NCBI GenBank assembly: GCA_964459305.1
Contig: CAYWNA010000072.1
Span: forward strand, 1 to 52,750
Length of the DNA: 52,750 nt
Direction of reading: 5' to 3'
Origin: CAYWNA01 sp964459305
GTDB taxonomy: Bacteria > Planctomycetota > Planctomycetia > Pirellulales > Pirellulaceae
The notes below the pieces were generated by a model. That model was given only the letters and a program-made list of their open reading frames with translations, made no database searches and was not told the origin of the DNA. Shown here in pieces: positions 8,018-17,643 of the stretch. Position 1 is the first letter of the stretch; each line of letters opens with the position of its first letter. Position numbers and translations under genes: made by a program.

Positions 8018-10662
8018 ATGCGAGCCTCAGCGTCGATTTCCATTCAGGCGGGTCACTTGCCCCGGATCAGCAGGATCGTCTCGCACGCATCCTGGATGAT
8101 TACCTCGTCAGTTTGGAAAACGGGATGCCCCTTTCGGCTGAACAACTCATCGGCGAGCATCCTGAGTTGGCCGAGCAGCTTCGGTCGTACCTCGATGGCT
8201 TGGAACTGCTTCAGGATGCAGCCGCTGGATTCGCCGGCTCGGAATCGAAAGTCGAAAGCGACGGCGATGATTGCGGGGGTTTAAGACGGCTCGGCGACTT
8301 CGAACTACTGCGTGAGATCGGCTGTGGCGGAATGGGCGTCGTCCACGAGGCGCGTCAGATTTCGCTTGACCGGCGAGTTGCTTTGAAGGTGCTGCCGTTT
8401 GCGGCGGTCCTCGACTCGAAGCAGATTGCTCGATTCAAGAACGAAGCCCAGGCGGCGGCGCAGCTCGATCATCCGAACATTGTGCCGGTGTACGCGATCG
8501 GCACGGATCGTGGCGTCCATTATTACGCGATGCAGTACATCGACGGGCAGCCACTGGACGCGGCGATCCGCGAAATGCGTAATCGCGCCAAGCGAACTCG
8601 GCGTCCGCACGCTACGCTTGACTTGTGTTCGCCGCCCAGCGATCGATCGAGTCAAGGGAACGGAAGCACAAATCGAACCATTCTCACCGAGCACACTTCG
8701 GACAGCGCGGAGTACTTCCGTACCGTCGCTCGTCTGGGGATTCAAGCGGCCCGGGCGCTGAACGCCGCTCACGAATACGGAATCGTACATCGGGACGTAA
8801 AGCCTTCGAACCTGTTGTTGGACTCACAAGGGAAACTCTGGGTCACCGACTTTGGCTTGGCACGCTGCCAGAACGATGCCAATTTGACGCGAACCGGCGA
8901 TATCGTCGGCACGATGCGATACATGAGCCCGGAGCAGGCCGGCGGGCGATCGGTGGAAGTGGACCATCGGACAGACGTGTACTCATTGGGCGTCACATTG
9001 TACGAACTGCTGACGCTGTGTCCGGCTGTTCGCGGCGATGGCGGCCCGGCGCTATTGCAGAATATCGAGCGTCAAGAACCGCGGCGTCCTCGCCAATTGA
9101 ATCCCGATCTCCCCGTGGACCTGGAGAACGTCGTTCTGAAAGCAGCCGCCAAATCGCGGGCTGACCGCTACAAATGCGCGAACGAACTGGCCGAGGATCT
9201 GCAACGTTTCCTTGACGGTTTACCGACTATCGCCCGGCCACCAAGCACATTCGACCACGTCAGAAAATGGACATGTCGGCATAGCAGGCTGGTCAGGGCC
9301 GCCGCGTGTTTTGCGGTTGTCGCGGCGTGCATTCTAGTCGTCTGCTCGCTGCTCGTAGTTCGCGAAAACATCGAAACAGAGCAAGCGTTGAAAGAAGCGA
9401 AGACCAATCTGGAACTGGCGGAAGCCAACTTTCGCCAGGCGCGGGAAACGGTGGACCGTTTCGGGGCTCAACTGGCCGAGCGTCTTTCCGGCATTCCCAG
9501 TGCGGAGCCGATAAGACGTGCTTTGTTGCGTGATACGCTGGAATACTATCAAAAGTTCGTCGAACAGGCGTCAGGCGACCCGTCGCTCGAAGACGACATT
9601 GCCGTGACGCACGCCAAGATTGCCGCCCTCATCGAGCAGACCGGTCGGACGCAAGACGCCATCGCGGCTCACAGAAAGGCTGAGTCCATCTTCGAACGAC
9701 TCGCCGCGGAACAGCAGCATGCACCGCAGCATCGCGCCCAGTTGGCTCTCTGCCGCAACAATCTGGGGCTGCTGCTGGCCCGCACGGGCAAGACAGACGA
9801 AGCCCGCCGGTTGTTTTTGCAGGCGATCGGGACGCACGAGCAGTTGGCCAGCGAAGATGCCGACGATGCACAACATGCCGCCGATCTTGCGCTCACACAG
9901 AACAACCTAGGGCTGTTGTGTGAGAAAATTGGCGAAACCGTTGAAGCCGAACAGCGTTATCTGGCAGCAGTCAAAATCCAGAGAAGTCATAGCAATCTAC
10001 GACCTGGCGATGCCAAGCTGCTCCGCAACCTGGCCGGCAGCTTGAACAATCTGAGCATGCTATACAGCGACCTCGCGACAAACGACGCGATCCGTTACGC
10101 GAGCGAAGCGTTGCAGATCCACGGGGATCTCGTTCAACTCTGTCCGGAACGACACGAACTGCGGCACGAGCTTGCCTTGGCGCACAATAACCTTGCTGCT
10201 CTCCATGCCCGGCTGGATCGGGCGGACCAGGCCATTTCCCACTACGAACAAGCTGTGGATGCATTGGAGAAACTGACGACCGTCGCTCCTCGCGTGCGCA
10301 GCTTTCGCAGCGATCTTTCGGTTGCCTGCAATAATATCGGGCTGTTGCAAAGCCGTCTGGGCGACCACGCGGAGGCGACAAGTTCGTTTCAGCACGCATT
10401 AACAATTCAGCGGCAATTGGTCGATGAGAATGCCTCCGATCCGGACTATCTCAGCAGCCTGGGCGGGGTCTACAACAACCTGGGAATGGTCCTGCTGAAA
10501 CAGGAGGACAATGAGAAAGCGGTTGAGGCCTTTTCTCTGGCCGCCCACCACCAGCAGCAGGCTGTCGAGTTGGCCCCTCAAGTCCATCGCTATCGTGAAT
10601 TCCTCGACAAACATCACGTCAATCTTCACCGCGCTCAACGAGAAACGGAGCGCGGAACGTAG
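8014..10662 (+). CDS. Transmembrane Ser/Thr protein kinase with C-terminal TPR region
   Basis: An 882-residue Hanks-type kinase. Residues 25-68 form a helical prefix typical of planctomycete kinases. The kinase domain spans about 94-405: glycine loop GCGGMGVV, VALK with catalytic Lys125, HRDVKPSN with Asp261, DFG at 279-281, and SPEQ in the APE position. There is an insertion of about 45 residues before helix E. A membrane helix at about 426-449 (LVRAAACFAVVAACILVV) separates it from a short coiled coil and at least seven TPR-like helix pairs (about 530-875), with repeated NNLGLL/NNLAAL signatures. All catalytic residues are intact. The GTG start is set by AGGAGGTG at 8001-8008 and overlaps the sigma factor stop. 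The kinase domain is inferred to be cytoplasmic and the TPR region periplasmic, sensing through protein partners; the LEPR-XLL protein 6 bases downstream is an obvious candidate. Confidence 0.95.
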   Translation: MNASLSVDFHSGGSLAPDQQDRLARILDDYLVSLENGMPLSAEQLIGEHPELAEQLRSYLDGLELLQDAAAGFAGSESKVESDGDDCGGLRRLGDFELLREIGCGGMGVVHEARQISLDRRVALKVLPFAAVLDSKQIARFKNEAQAAAQLDHPNIVPVYAIGTDRGVHYYAMQYIDGQPLDAAIREMRNRAKRTRRPHATLDLCSPPSDRSSQGNGSTNRTILTEHTSDSAEYFRTVARLGIQAARALNAAHEYGIVHRDVKPSNLLLDSQGKLWVTDFGLARCQNDANLTRTGDIVGTMRYMSPEQAGGRSVEVDHRTDVYSLGVTLYELLTLCPAVRGDGGPALLQNIERQEPRRPRQLNPDLPVDLENVVLKAAAKSRADRYKCANELAEDLQRFLDGLPTIARPPSTFDHVRKWTCRHSRLVRAAACFAVVAACILVVCSLLVVRENIETEQALKEAKTNLELAEANFRQARETVDRFGAQLAERLSGIPSAEPIRRALLRDTLEYYQKFVEQASGDPSLEDDIAVTHAKIAALIEQTGRTQDAIAAHRKAESIFERLAAEQQHAPQHRAQLALCRNNLGLLLARTGKTDEARRLFLQAIGTHEQLASEDADDAQHAADLALTQNNLGLLCEKIGETVEAEQRYLAAVKIQRSHSNLRPGDAKLLRNLAGSLNNLSMLYSDLATNDAIRYASEALQIHGDLVQLCPERHELRHELALAHNNLAALHARLDRADQAISHYEQAVDALEKLTTVAPRVRSFRSDLSVACNNIGLLQSRLGDHAEATSSFQHALTIQRQLVDENASDPDYLSSLGGVYNNLGMVLLKQEDNEKAVEAFSLAAHHQQQAVELAPQVHRYREFLDKHHVNLHRAQRETERGT

Positions 10663-10668
10663 GCTCCA

Positions 10669-12396
10669 ATGTCCAGTACATCCAACATCAATCATTTGGC
10701 TTTCGAGCAGCTTGAACGGCGCGAAATGCTCTCGGCATCGCCGTCGAATCCAGAAGCGTTCGCTTCTCGCGGCGAGGTGATTGAGTCGCTTTTGGAGTCA
10801 GTCCCCGTACTCGAATCGAGCCCGTTCGCGCGCCCAAGGATAGACCAAGGGGCCCTACTCGCCTCGACAAGCAAGGACGCGCCCCCCATGAATGTTTTCC
10901 CAGATAACGTGACAGACCCATTCGAAGCGTCTTTTTTCGAGCAACGTCCCATGCGAGCGATCGAAAGTACGCCTCGCGCCCAGGAATTGAAGACGCGTCC
11001 CATCCTTAGCGGTCCTGCGGGTGATTTGCCAGAGGAATCACCTGTTGGCGCGTCGTCGTCGCCAGTTCGCGTCTTGCCGGAGGTGATCGGCCGCTTGTTG
11101 ACGAATGAGTCGGGCGTTCAGGGTTTCACTGGCCAAGTATCGGACCGTCAGGTTACACCGCGTGATGCATTTGTCGCATACGAATTCCGCATCCCATTCG
11201 AGTCGTTGCGAAACGCGGCTCTGGGCAAACCCCCTGTGAACGACGTCGTGATTGCCAATATATTCGGTACGCCCACGCCCAACTCTGTCCCGTTTCCGGC
11301 GCGATGGCTCACGGCTCGCCTGGAAACCGAAGGATTGCTGGACGTCTCCAGTCTTACCGGTCGTAGAACGGGTTCCATTCCGAACGGCACCAACCGGACC
11401 GGGATTAGTCCCTTTCAACGGATGGCGTCATATGTTGATTTCAACGACATCGCTCTGCCGAACCAGATCGTGCTGGAAACGGTGCAAACGCCCGCCGCCT
11501 TTAGCATCGAAGTCGTTCTCATGCCATCACACTCGATCGCGCAACCTTCGCCGAACCATGTGCAGAGGGCAGGCGAGCTTTCCGTGAGTGCGCTATCCGG
11601 TACCGCCCGGACCTCCGATTTGCCTTTGTCCATCCTGGGATCATGGAGCAGTGGACCGTTGCCGCACGACGTGCTTTTTGGCGAAAATCTCGACCACTTC
11701 GACTCCGGTTTTATTACGATATCGGGCACCGGCGAACGATCGGTCGATTTCGACTCGACCGGGCGGCGCGAAACGCAAGGCTTCATGCGACCTAATCAAC
11801 CGGTGCGAGAAAACGACGGATTACCACTGGTGCGATTTTGGGAGCGAACATTCGACCCGTCGGTCGCTCGGGCCACAAGACTAACCGATGGCGATGAATC
11901 GAGACGACGCGATATCGCGAGCGACACGGAATCGACAGGCAGTTCCGCGGGCACATTTCGCAGACTTGCGCTCGAGTTGCCGGACAATTCATCCGGCGGC
12001 GGCATGGTGGCGATCACATCGACGGACCGCTGCCTGTCGCCCAACGCGCCGCCGACCGCGGCGGCCGATATGCAGATGGAGTCCGACCGCCTTCCGATCG
12101 AAGTCGCTGGTGTTTGCGGTCGCGTTCGTGCCTTTGACGTGGAGGCTGTCGCCGCAGAGCAAACGGCTGAACCTCATGCAGAGGAGCCGTCGCGAGACAT
12201 CGAACCGATGGCGTTCGGCTCAAGTTCCAAGTCTGCGGACGCTGTGTTTTCCGAGGAACCACAAGACGACCGGCACCGAGAAGCTGCGATTTTGCCCGGA
12301 ATGTTCGCGCTGTTCGCCAAGTATTGGCACTCGAAGCGGGCTCGTAGGTCCTGCAAGTCGAGAGAAAACCGGGTCCCGAAGCTGCATTCAACTTAG
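10669..12396 (+). CDS. LEPR-XLL-type protein of unknown function
   Basis: A 575-residue protein. The N-terminus carries LAFEQLERREMLSA (residues 10-23), matching the planctomycete LEPR-XLL targeting motif (LExRxxLSA). That motif is found at the front of large surface or secreted proteins in place of a classical signal peptide. The rest is Ser/Pro/Arg-rich with no recognised domain. Residues about 120-290 have beta-rich character (AFVAYEFRIPFESL, ARWLTARLETEGLLDV) that may form one sandwich domain. The C-terminus is basic. It lies 6 bases after the kinase and so belongs to the sigma-kinase operon; a role as a regulated or sensed surface protein is inferred. Its stop overlaps the stop of the convergent gene at 12393, with no room for a terminator between them. 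Confidence 0.75.
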   Translation: MSSTSNINHLAFEQLERREMLSASPSNPEAFASRGEVIESLLESVPVLESSPFARPRIDQGALLASTSKDAPPMNVFPDNVTDPFEASFFEQRPMRAIESTPRAQELKTRPILSGPAGDLPEESPVGASSSPVRVLPEVIGRLLTNESGVQGFTGQVSDRQVTPRDAFVAYEFRIPFESLRNAALGKPPVNDVVIANIFGTPTPNSVPFPARWLTARLETEGLLDVSSLTGRRTGSIPNGTNRTGISPFQRMASYVDFNDIALPNQIVLETVQTPAAFSIEVVLMPSHSIAQPSPNHVQRAGELSVSALSGTARTSDLPLSILGSWSSGPLPHDVLFGENLDHFDSGFITISGTGERSVDFDSTGRRETQGFMRPNQPVRENDGLPLVRFWERTFDPSVARATRLTDGDESRRRDIASDTESTGSSAGTFRRLALELPDNSSGGGMVAITSTDRCLSPNAPPTAAADMQMESDRLPIEVAGVCGRVRAFDVEAVAAEQTAEPHAEEPSRDIEPMAFGSSSKSADAVFSEEPQDDRHREAAILPGMFALFAKYWHSKRARRSCKSRENRVPKLHST

Positions 12397-15300
12397 GGCG
12401 TCTGCACTCGCACCGTGTTGTTGGCCTCGGTGATCTCGGCGATCTCGTTGTTTGGGTCGAGGACGACCCAGGTTGGTTTCGCGTCGCTATCTATCGGGAT
12501 GCGCACTGTCGCGGTCTTCGGCTGCAAATCATGCGGCGGCTCCAGCGGTGACGTCTGCACCGCGGCCAGCACCTCCGTGGCGTCGGTGCGCACTTCGATC
12601 GTGCCGGGCGGCGAGGCCGAACCGCCAATGTTGTGTACGGTCACCACCAGCATACCATCCTCAACGGCCACGTCGTCGGGCCCGATCGCCAAGTCCGGGC
12701 GTTTGCGCACGTCGTCCAATTCTTCCAGCAACGACAGCTCGATGACCAGCGTCTGACCGGGCCGAGCGGTGAACTCTACCGCACCGTCATAGCGCCACAA
12801 CTCCATCGTCTCACGGCGCAACTGCTCGTCCGGCTGATCGTCTCCGTCGCGGTCGATTCCAACCGTCACATCGTATCGCCCGTGCGGCAACCGCCAGACG
12901 CGCATCGTCATCGGCCGCTCATGCTCGTGGAAGCTGTGGACGAGCGCCTTCAGATGGTCTGGCTTGGCGTCCAGGATCAGCGCCGCGTAGTCCAGACCGC
13001 CGCCCTCCCAACTGACCCAGTGACCCGGCACGTGACTTTTACCGGAAGTCCAATCGCCCAGGAACATGCGGGATAACAGTTGTCGCCCCGGCATGGGGAT
13101 GCGGTCGGTGTACGGTTCGGCTTCGGTCAGCAGCCAGCGGTTGCGGATTTGCTGGCGCACCGCCTCCTTCAGTTCCTCGACCAGCCACATGCGGTCGCTG
13201 GTCGCGCGCCATGCGTCGTACAGCGTCGCCTCGCCTTGGCTCGCACTCCATGCGCCTTCTCGCGGTTCGATCGGATCGGTGAATCGCTTGAGCATCGCCC
13301 GAGCCACCTCGACTTTACGGTCATCCGATGGCGTCCGGAGCTTCAGGACGCGGCCGTAGAGATCGTCCCCCGTCAGCGCGTACGCTCCATGAATGAAGTA
13401 ACTAACGATGTACGCCCCGGCTCCGCCGCGATAAAGCGTGTTACGCTTCTGGAGGATCGGATTCGTCGGATACGGCGCGTAGGGGTTGACTTGCGAATCA
13501 TGGAAGCGGATTTCTTTCGGGATCGCGCCCGCGGATTTTCCGCCATCCGTGCTCAAGCATCCCTGCGCCCAAGACTCGGCTTCCTCCAGGAAAAGTTTGG
13601 CCGCATCGGGACTCTGCGTGTACCACACCAAGTGCCCTGTGCCGACCATCGCAAGCGGGCAGTACGGATGGTCTACGTCGTAGGGCGGATTGTCCCAGAT
13701 TTGGTTGGTGTTGAACATGTAAGACTTGAACTGCCGTCGCCCCGCGCTGTTGATGGCGGTCCAAAAGTCGAGATAGCGGCTCATCACCATGAATCGTTCC
13801 ACGGCTTTCGGATTCCCGTAGTCCACCAGTAGCACCTGTGGCTGCGTGCACGATTGGTCCTCGGCGGCATGCTCGACATCGCGCGAGCCAACTGTGTAGC
13901 CCGTGCCGGCGCTCATCTCCCACGCCACATCCGCCAGCTTGCGCAGGCCGTCGGCGATTCGCTCGTCGCCGATCATCAGATAGTGGCTGGGCCAGTTGCA
14001 GGAAAACTCGCCGTCGTCGTTGATGTGACCGGCCAACTCGCCGTTGGAATGCTGCCGGTTGTCCAGCCACCACGTGATGATCTCATGCCGATTGCGCAGC
14101 ACCTCGCGCGCCCAGACCGCCCAATCCGGTGCATCCGTCGGATCGGGGCGCTTCAACTGCACGTTTTCACGGACCTTCGCAATGCGGCGGTACACGTACG
14201 TCGCTGGTTTGTTCTGCGGATCGATCGCCAGCACGCGGCGCACGTATCGGCCCAGAACCATCTTTGACCAATCACGGCCGTCGTAAGCGTGCGCTTCGCT
14301 CGCATCCGAATACATGCGCCGCATCAGCCGCTCGATCTGCGGCAGATATTCCGCGTAGGCTTGCTCGGTTGTGAGCACATGGATTCCCATGCGCGACTGC
14401 GCCAAATCCAGCGTCATGCCGTTGTTCGCCCGCAGCATTAGCCAGATCGGTTCGCCAGCCGCGTACACCAAATCCGGCACGTCAAATGTCACCGACAGGC
14501 GACCATCTTCGACGCGGCTGATCGCGCGCATGACGGTCGCGTAGTTGCGGCGATTCGTGCGCGGGCTAAGGCCACGGTCGGTGTAGGTTGCCCAGCGGAT
14601 GTCGACATCCAATTCCTCCGGACGGCGCAGCGTCACTTCGATCATGCCACCTTCGTCGACGCCAGGAAGTGCAAAATCCACGCTTAGTCCCGCCAATCCG
14701 TACGCTTCGTCTCGCGGAGTCGCGAACACGTTCACGTACTGCTCTGCCGGCAATGGCAACTTACCGCTTGCATCGGCGCTCGATGAGGCGACGGCCGACG
14801 CCCGGTGCTCCGTCCCAGCGAAAGCTAGTGCAAGATCTTCTGCCACCGCCGCCGGAGGATCGGCCTGGGTGATTGCCATTTCCACTCGCTGGCCCGGCAA
14901 CGCGCTGTCCCGACTGAATCCGAGCATTTGAATTTCGTTGATCAGGAGCGCTGCATCGTCCGGGATTTCCAGCGCGAACTCGTGCACCTCGGTAGACTCG
15001 AATAGCAGTGACGTCACGAGTTCGTCCTTCGGCTCACTCTCGGCCAACAGTCGCCGTATGGCCTCACCCGTCGCTGATGTCTGGAGCGAGACTAAACGCG
15101 CTTCGCCCAGATTCATCTCAGGTCGCGTCGAGTGCACCAACGCCCAGCATACTCGCGTTGGTCGCTGGAACCGCACGCGGACATCCTGGCCGCGTGTATG
15201 CACCGAACTGTCGAGTTGTCCGTCGACGGGCAACAGCGATGCCGGCGGAATCCGCAACAGCGCCTCGGTCCACACGTCCGCGATGTCCGGCACGGTTACC

Positions 15301-15857
15301 GTCAGTCCGTGCAGGTTCGGCGTCGCCTCGCGCGCGGGCCACGAGATCGCCTCGACGCGTTCGACCGAAAGATCGTCATAGTAAAACCATTCGCTGCCGC
15401 CAAAGAAGCCTCGCAGCGTGAGATTCAAAGTCTTGGCATTGAACGGCGCCTGCACCACCGTCTCCCAATGCCGCCAGTCGTCGTCGGCGACCTTGTCAAA
15501 CTCAGCCGCCTGGACGTCCGCCCGGTTGCCGTCGGCGTCCAGAAAATAGACCTTGATCTTCGGCGTTTCCGCACCGCCGGTTTGTACACGGCGGATCCAG
15601 CCGGTAATTCGGTAAGCCGCACCGCCCTCGGTCGCAAACCGCTGGGCCATGCTATCGTCGAAGCGTGCTTTCGCGCATCGCCGACCTGAGTGCGCTATGT
15701 TTGGATCGTCGATCACTTCAGAGTCGCCGAACGACGTCCATCCTTTGGCCATCTCGCCGTCGAGATCCTCCAAGCCCGGATTCTGAAGTAGATTCTGCGC
15801 AAACGCGGTAACCGTACACATCAACAGCCCGCATACCACCATGATCACCCGCTGCAT
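12393..15857 (-). CDS. Very large secreted protein with CBM-like and CARDB domains
   Basis: A 1154-residue exported protein. ATG 15857 is chosen because a signal peptide (MQRVIMVVCGLLMCTVTAFA) starts there behind GGGAGGG; the frame is open further upstream into a repeat. Residues about 20-150 resemble a galactose-binding-like carbohydrate module (LLQNPGLEDLDGEMAKGW, SEWFYYDDLSVERV). The middle has further beta-sandwich segments, then about residues 570-950 are mainly helical and tryptophan/tyrosine-rich (NWPSHYLMIGDERIADGL, NTLYRGGAGAYIVSYFIHG), suggesting an alpha/alpha-toroid. The last 100 residues form a CARDB adhesion-like domain (LVVTVHNIGGSASPPGTIEV, EITEANNTVRV). The role is unknown; polysaccharide binding or lysis is suggested by the modules and the sulfatase upstream. 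Confidence 0.8.
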   Translation of the reverse strand: MQRVIMVVCGLLMCTVTAFAQNLLQNPGLEDLDGEMAKGWTSFGDSEVIDDPNIAHSGRRCAKARFDDSMAQRFATEGGAAYRITGWIRRVQTGGAETPKIKVYFLDADGNRADVQAAEFDKVADDDWRHWETVVQAPFNAKTLNLTLRGFFGGSEWFYYDDLSVERVEAISWPAREATPNLHGLTVTVPDIADVWTEALLRIPPASLLPVDGQLDSSVHTRGQDVRVRFQRPTRVCWALVHSTRPEMNLGEARLVSLQTSATGEAIRRLLAESEPKDELVTSLLFESTEVHEFALEIPDDAALLINEIQMLGFSRDSALPGQRVEMAITQADPPAAVAEDLALAFAGTEHRASAVASSSADASGKLPLPAEQYVNVFATPRDEAYGLAGLSVDFALPGVDEGGMIEVTLRRPEELDVDIRWATYTDRGLSPRTNRRNYATVMRAISRVEDGRLSVTFDVPDLVYAAGEPIWLMLRANNGMTLDLAQSRMGIHVLTTEQAYAEYLPQIERLMRRMYSDASEAHAYDGRDWSKMVLGRYVRRVLAIDPQNKPATYVYRRIAKVRENVQLKRPDPTDAPDWAVWAREVLRNRHEIITWWLDNRQHSNGELAGHINDDGEFSCNWPSHYLMIGDERIADGLRKLADVAWEMSAGTGYTVGSRDVEHAAEDQSCTQPQVLLVDYGNPKAVERFMVMSRYLDFWTAINSAGRRQFKSYMFNTNQIWDNPPYDVDHPYCPLAMVGTGHLVWYTQSPDAAKLFLEEAESWAQGCLSTDGGKSAGAIPKEIRFHDSQVNPYAPYPTNPILQKRNTLYRGGAGAYIVSYFIHGAYALTGDDLYGRVLKLRTPSDDRKVEVARAMLKRFTDPIEPREGAWSASQGEATLYDAWRATSDRMWLVEELKEAVRQQIRNRWLLTEAEPYTDRIPMPGRQLLSRMFLGDWTSGKSHVPGHWVSWEGGGLDYAALILDAKPDHLKALVHSFHEHERPMTMRVWRLPHGRYDVTVGIDRDGDDQPDEQLRRETMELWRYDGAVEFTARPGQTLVIELSLLEELDDVRKRPDLAIGPDDVAVEDGMLVVTVHNIGGSASPPGTIEVRTDATEVLAAVQTSPLEPPHDLQPKTATVRIPIDSDAKPTWVVLDPNNEIAEITEANNTVRVQTP

Positions 15858-15901
15858 CGCGATCCCTCCCGTTCGGCGTCCGATTTGGCGTTTATACCGT
15901 C

Positions 15902-16016
15902 CGCAGCCAGGATTGACACTTTTTCGCACGTAGCCGAAGTCACCAGACTTTGGGCCGCGTAGGGGAAAACCAAACTCTGGCGAGTTCGGCTACCGGTCAG
16001 ACTTGCCCGCGGATGG
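15902..16016 (+). repeat. Dispersed palindromic repeat, family A, copy 1
   Basis: REP-like element. The core arms are 15930-15953 (begins GTAGCCGAAGTCACC) and 15970-15993 (ends GAGTTCGGCTAC), 24 bases each, around a 16-base spacer GCCGCGTAGGGGAAAA. Conserved flanks are GCCAGGATTGACACT on the left and GGTCAGACTTG on the right. Arm pairing has mismatches at positions 10 and 19, shared by all four copies, plus a private one at position 13. It lies between the CBM/CARDB gene and the upstream sulfatase, both on the minus strand. Other copies: 30880, 44502 and 48563 (inverted). Confidence 0.85.
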
Positions 16017-16066
16017 TACAACTGTATGAGTTTCGATGGCAGACCGCAATTCCCGGACACGTTTGT

Positions 16067-17515
16067 CTAATCGGCTGATTCACTTTGCCATGTTTCCAGT
16101 TTGGCACGCAAGTCGGCAACGACATCTGCGTGGCGTGGGTCGGTCGCAAGATCGTTGAGTTCGTGTGGATCGGTGGACAGGTCGAAAAGTTGGAACTTCT
16201 CAATCTTTGCGTAGTGGATCAGCTTCCATCGATCGGTGCGAACCATGCGCTGCGCTCTGCCAAGAGCCGCGAAGGCACGGGGATAGACGGACTTCGTCTC
16301 CTTCCACAACAATGGCGCCAAACTGCGCCCTTGTACAGCATCGGGAACCTCGATTCCGGTCAAGTCGCACGCGGTCGGGTACAGATCGCGCAAATAGCAC
16401 TGGGCGTCGCAGCGGTTGTCCTTCGGGATTCCCGGGCCGGCGACGATCAGAGGCACGCCGATCGTGTGTTCATACATATTCTGTTTCCCGCGCAACCCGT
16501 GGCTTCCGATCGCGAGTCCGTGATCGCTGGTGAAGATGACGATCGTCCGGGCCGCCTGCCCGGTCGCCTCCAGTGTTGCCAGAATCCGGCCAATCTGCGC
16601 GTCCATATACGAGATCACGAGATAGTACATGGCCAACTCGTCCCGGACCGCTTCGCGTGTGCGCGGCCAAGAGAACAGCAATTCGTCGCGAGTCCTGAGA
16701 TACCCCGTGTCGAATGGGTGTTCGGGCAAGAAATTCAGAGGCACGGGGACCTCATCCGGCTTGTACCGGCCTTCGTAGCCGGGCGGCAGGAAAAGAGGGT
16801 CGTGCGGAGCCAGAAAGTTGATGTGCAGAAAAAACGGCTTCTGCGGCTTGCGTTTGATGAAATCGATAGCGGCATCCGCGAATACCGCGCTGATGTTCGG
16901 CTTCGAACCCACACCCTTCTCGCGAAGCAGTTGCCCATCGTCGGTCTGAAATACACAGCCGGGGGCTCCGGTGATCTTGCGCCCCTTCCAATCGAACTGG
17001 ATGTCGTTCGGCCAATTGCGATCGCCGTTTCCGAACAACGCCTGGCCCTCCTCGTAGCCCCAGTCGCTGGGCCGTCCGACATTGTGCCATTTGCCGACGT
17101 ACCAAGTGTGGTAGCCTGCGTCGCGCATCGATCGAGCCCAGGAGGGCAGATCGTCGGAGAGCTTCTTCTTCGCGGTCCGCCCCACGTTACCGACCATCCC
17201 CGTCCGGAATCCGCTGCAGCCAGTCATAATTTGCGCGCGACTCGGCGAGCAGAGCGGCCAGGGCGAGACGGCCCTGGTGAATACAGTGCCTCGCCGGACC
17301 AGATCGTCAAGGTGCGGAGTCTGAATGTGCCTGTTCCCCAGAGCCCGGATCGTATCCGGCCGCTGGTCGTCACTCAGCAGAAACAGCACATTGGGACGCG
17401 GCCCTGATTTTTGCTGATCCTCCGAGCAATCAACGGCACTCGGCGCGGCCAATGCCCCACTCAGAAGCAGCGAACAAAATACGACGCAACAGAATACTGG
17501 GACGAATCGGTGCAT
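16067..17515 (-). CDS. Secreted sulfatase with canonical formylglycine motif
   Basis: A 482-residue type I sulfatase, closest in style to the iduronate-2-sulfatase/choline-sulfatase group. ATG 17515 gives a signal peptide (MHRFVPVFCCVVFCSLLLSGALAA) behind GGAGA; an ATG four codons earlier is possible. Metal-binding PNVLFLLSDDQRPD is at about 41-54. The active-site motif is LCSPSRAQIMTG with Cys89, a full C-x-P-S-R, unlike the sulfatase at 504. Further landmarks are WYVGKWHN, the FFLHINFLAPHDP metal/substrate segment, IFTSDHGLAIGSHGL and LIVAGPGI. The ending QLFDLSTDPHELNDLA is typical. It would be activated by an FGE encoded elsewhere. The neighbouring upstream gene at 17644 is 128 bases away on the same strand. 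Confidence 0.93.
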   Translation of the reverse strand: MHRFVPVFCCVVFCSLLLSGALAAPSAVDCSEDQQKSGPRPNVLFLLSDDQRPDTIRALGNRHIQTPHLDDLVRRGTVFTRAVSPWPLCSPSRAQIMTGCSGFRTGMVGNVGRTAKKKLSDDLPSWARSMRDAGYHTWYVGKWHNVGRPSDWGYEEGQALFGNGDRNWPNDIQFDWKGRKITGAPGCVFQTDDGQLLREKGVGSKPNISAVFADAAIDFIKRKPQKPFFLHINFLAPHDPLFLPPGYEGRYKPDEVPVPLNFLPEHPFDTGYLRTRDELLFSWPRTREAVRDELAMYYLVISYMDAQIGRILATLEATGQAARTIVIFTSDHGLAIGSHGLRGKQNMYEHTIGVPLIVAGPGIPKDNRCDAQCYLRDLYPTACDLTGIEVPDAVQGRSLAPLLWKETKSVYPRAFAALGRAQRMVRTDRWKLIHYAKIEKFQLFDLSTDPHELNDLATDPRHADVVADLRAKLETWQSESAD

Positions 17516-17643
17516 GGTTTTCTCCATCTGTCTCATTGTGGCAGTACGGCCGCTTCCATCAAGCCGCCGTGCTTCATGCCGGCGGTTCGTGACTCGTGGA
17601 ACCAGGGGCATTTTTTCTGCTCGGCGCGGCGACCTCGGCAGCG

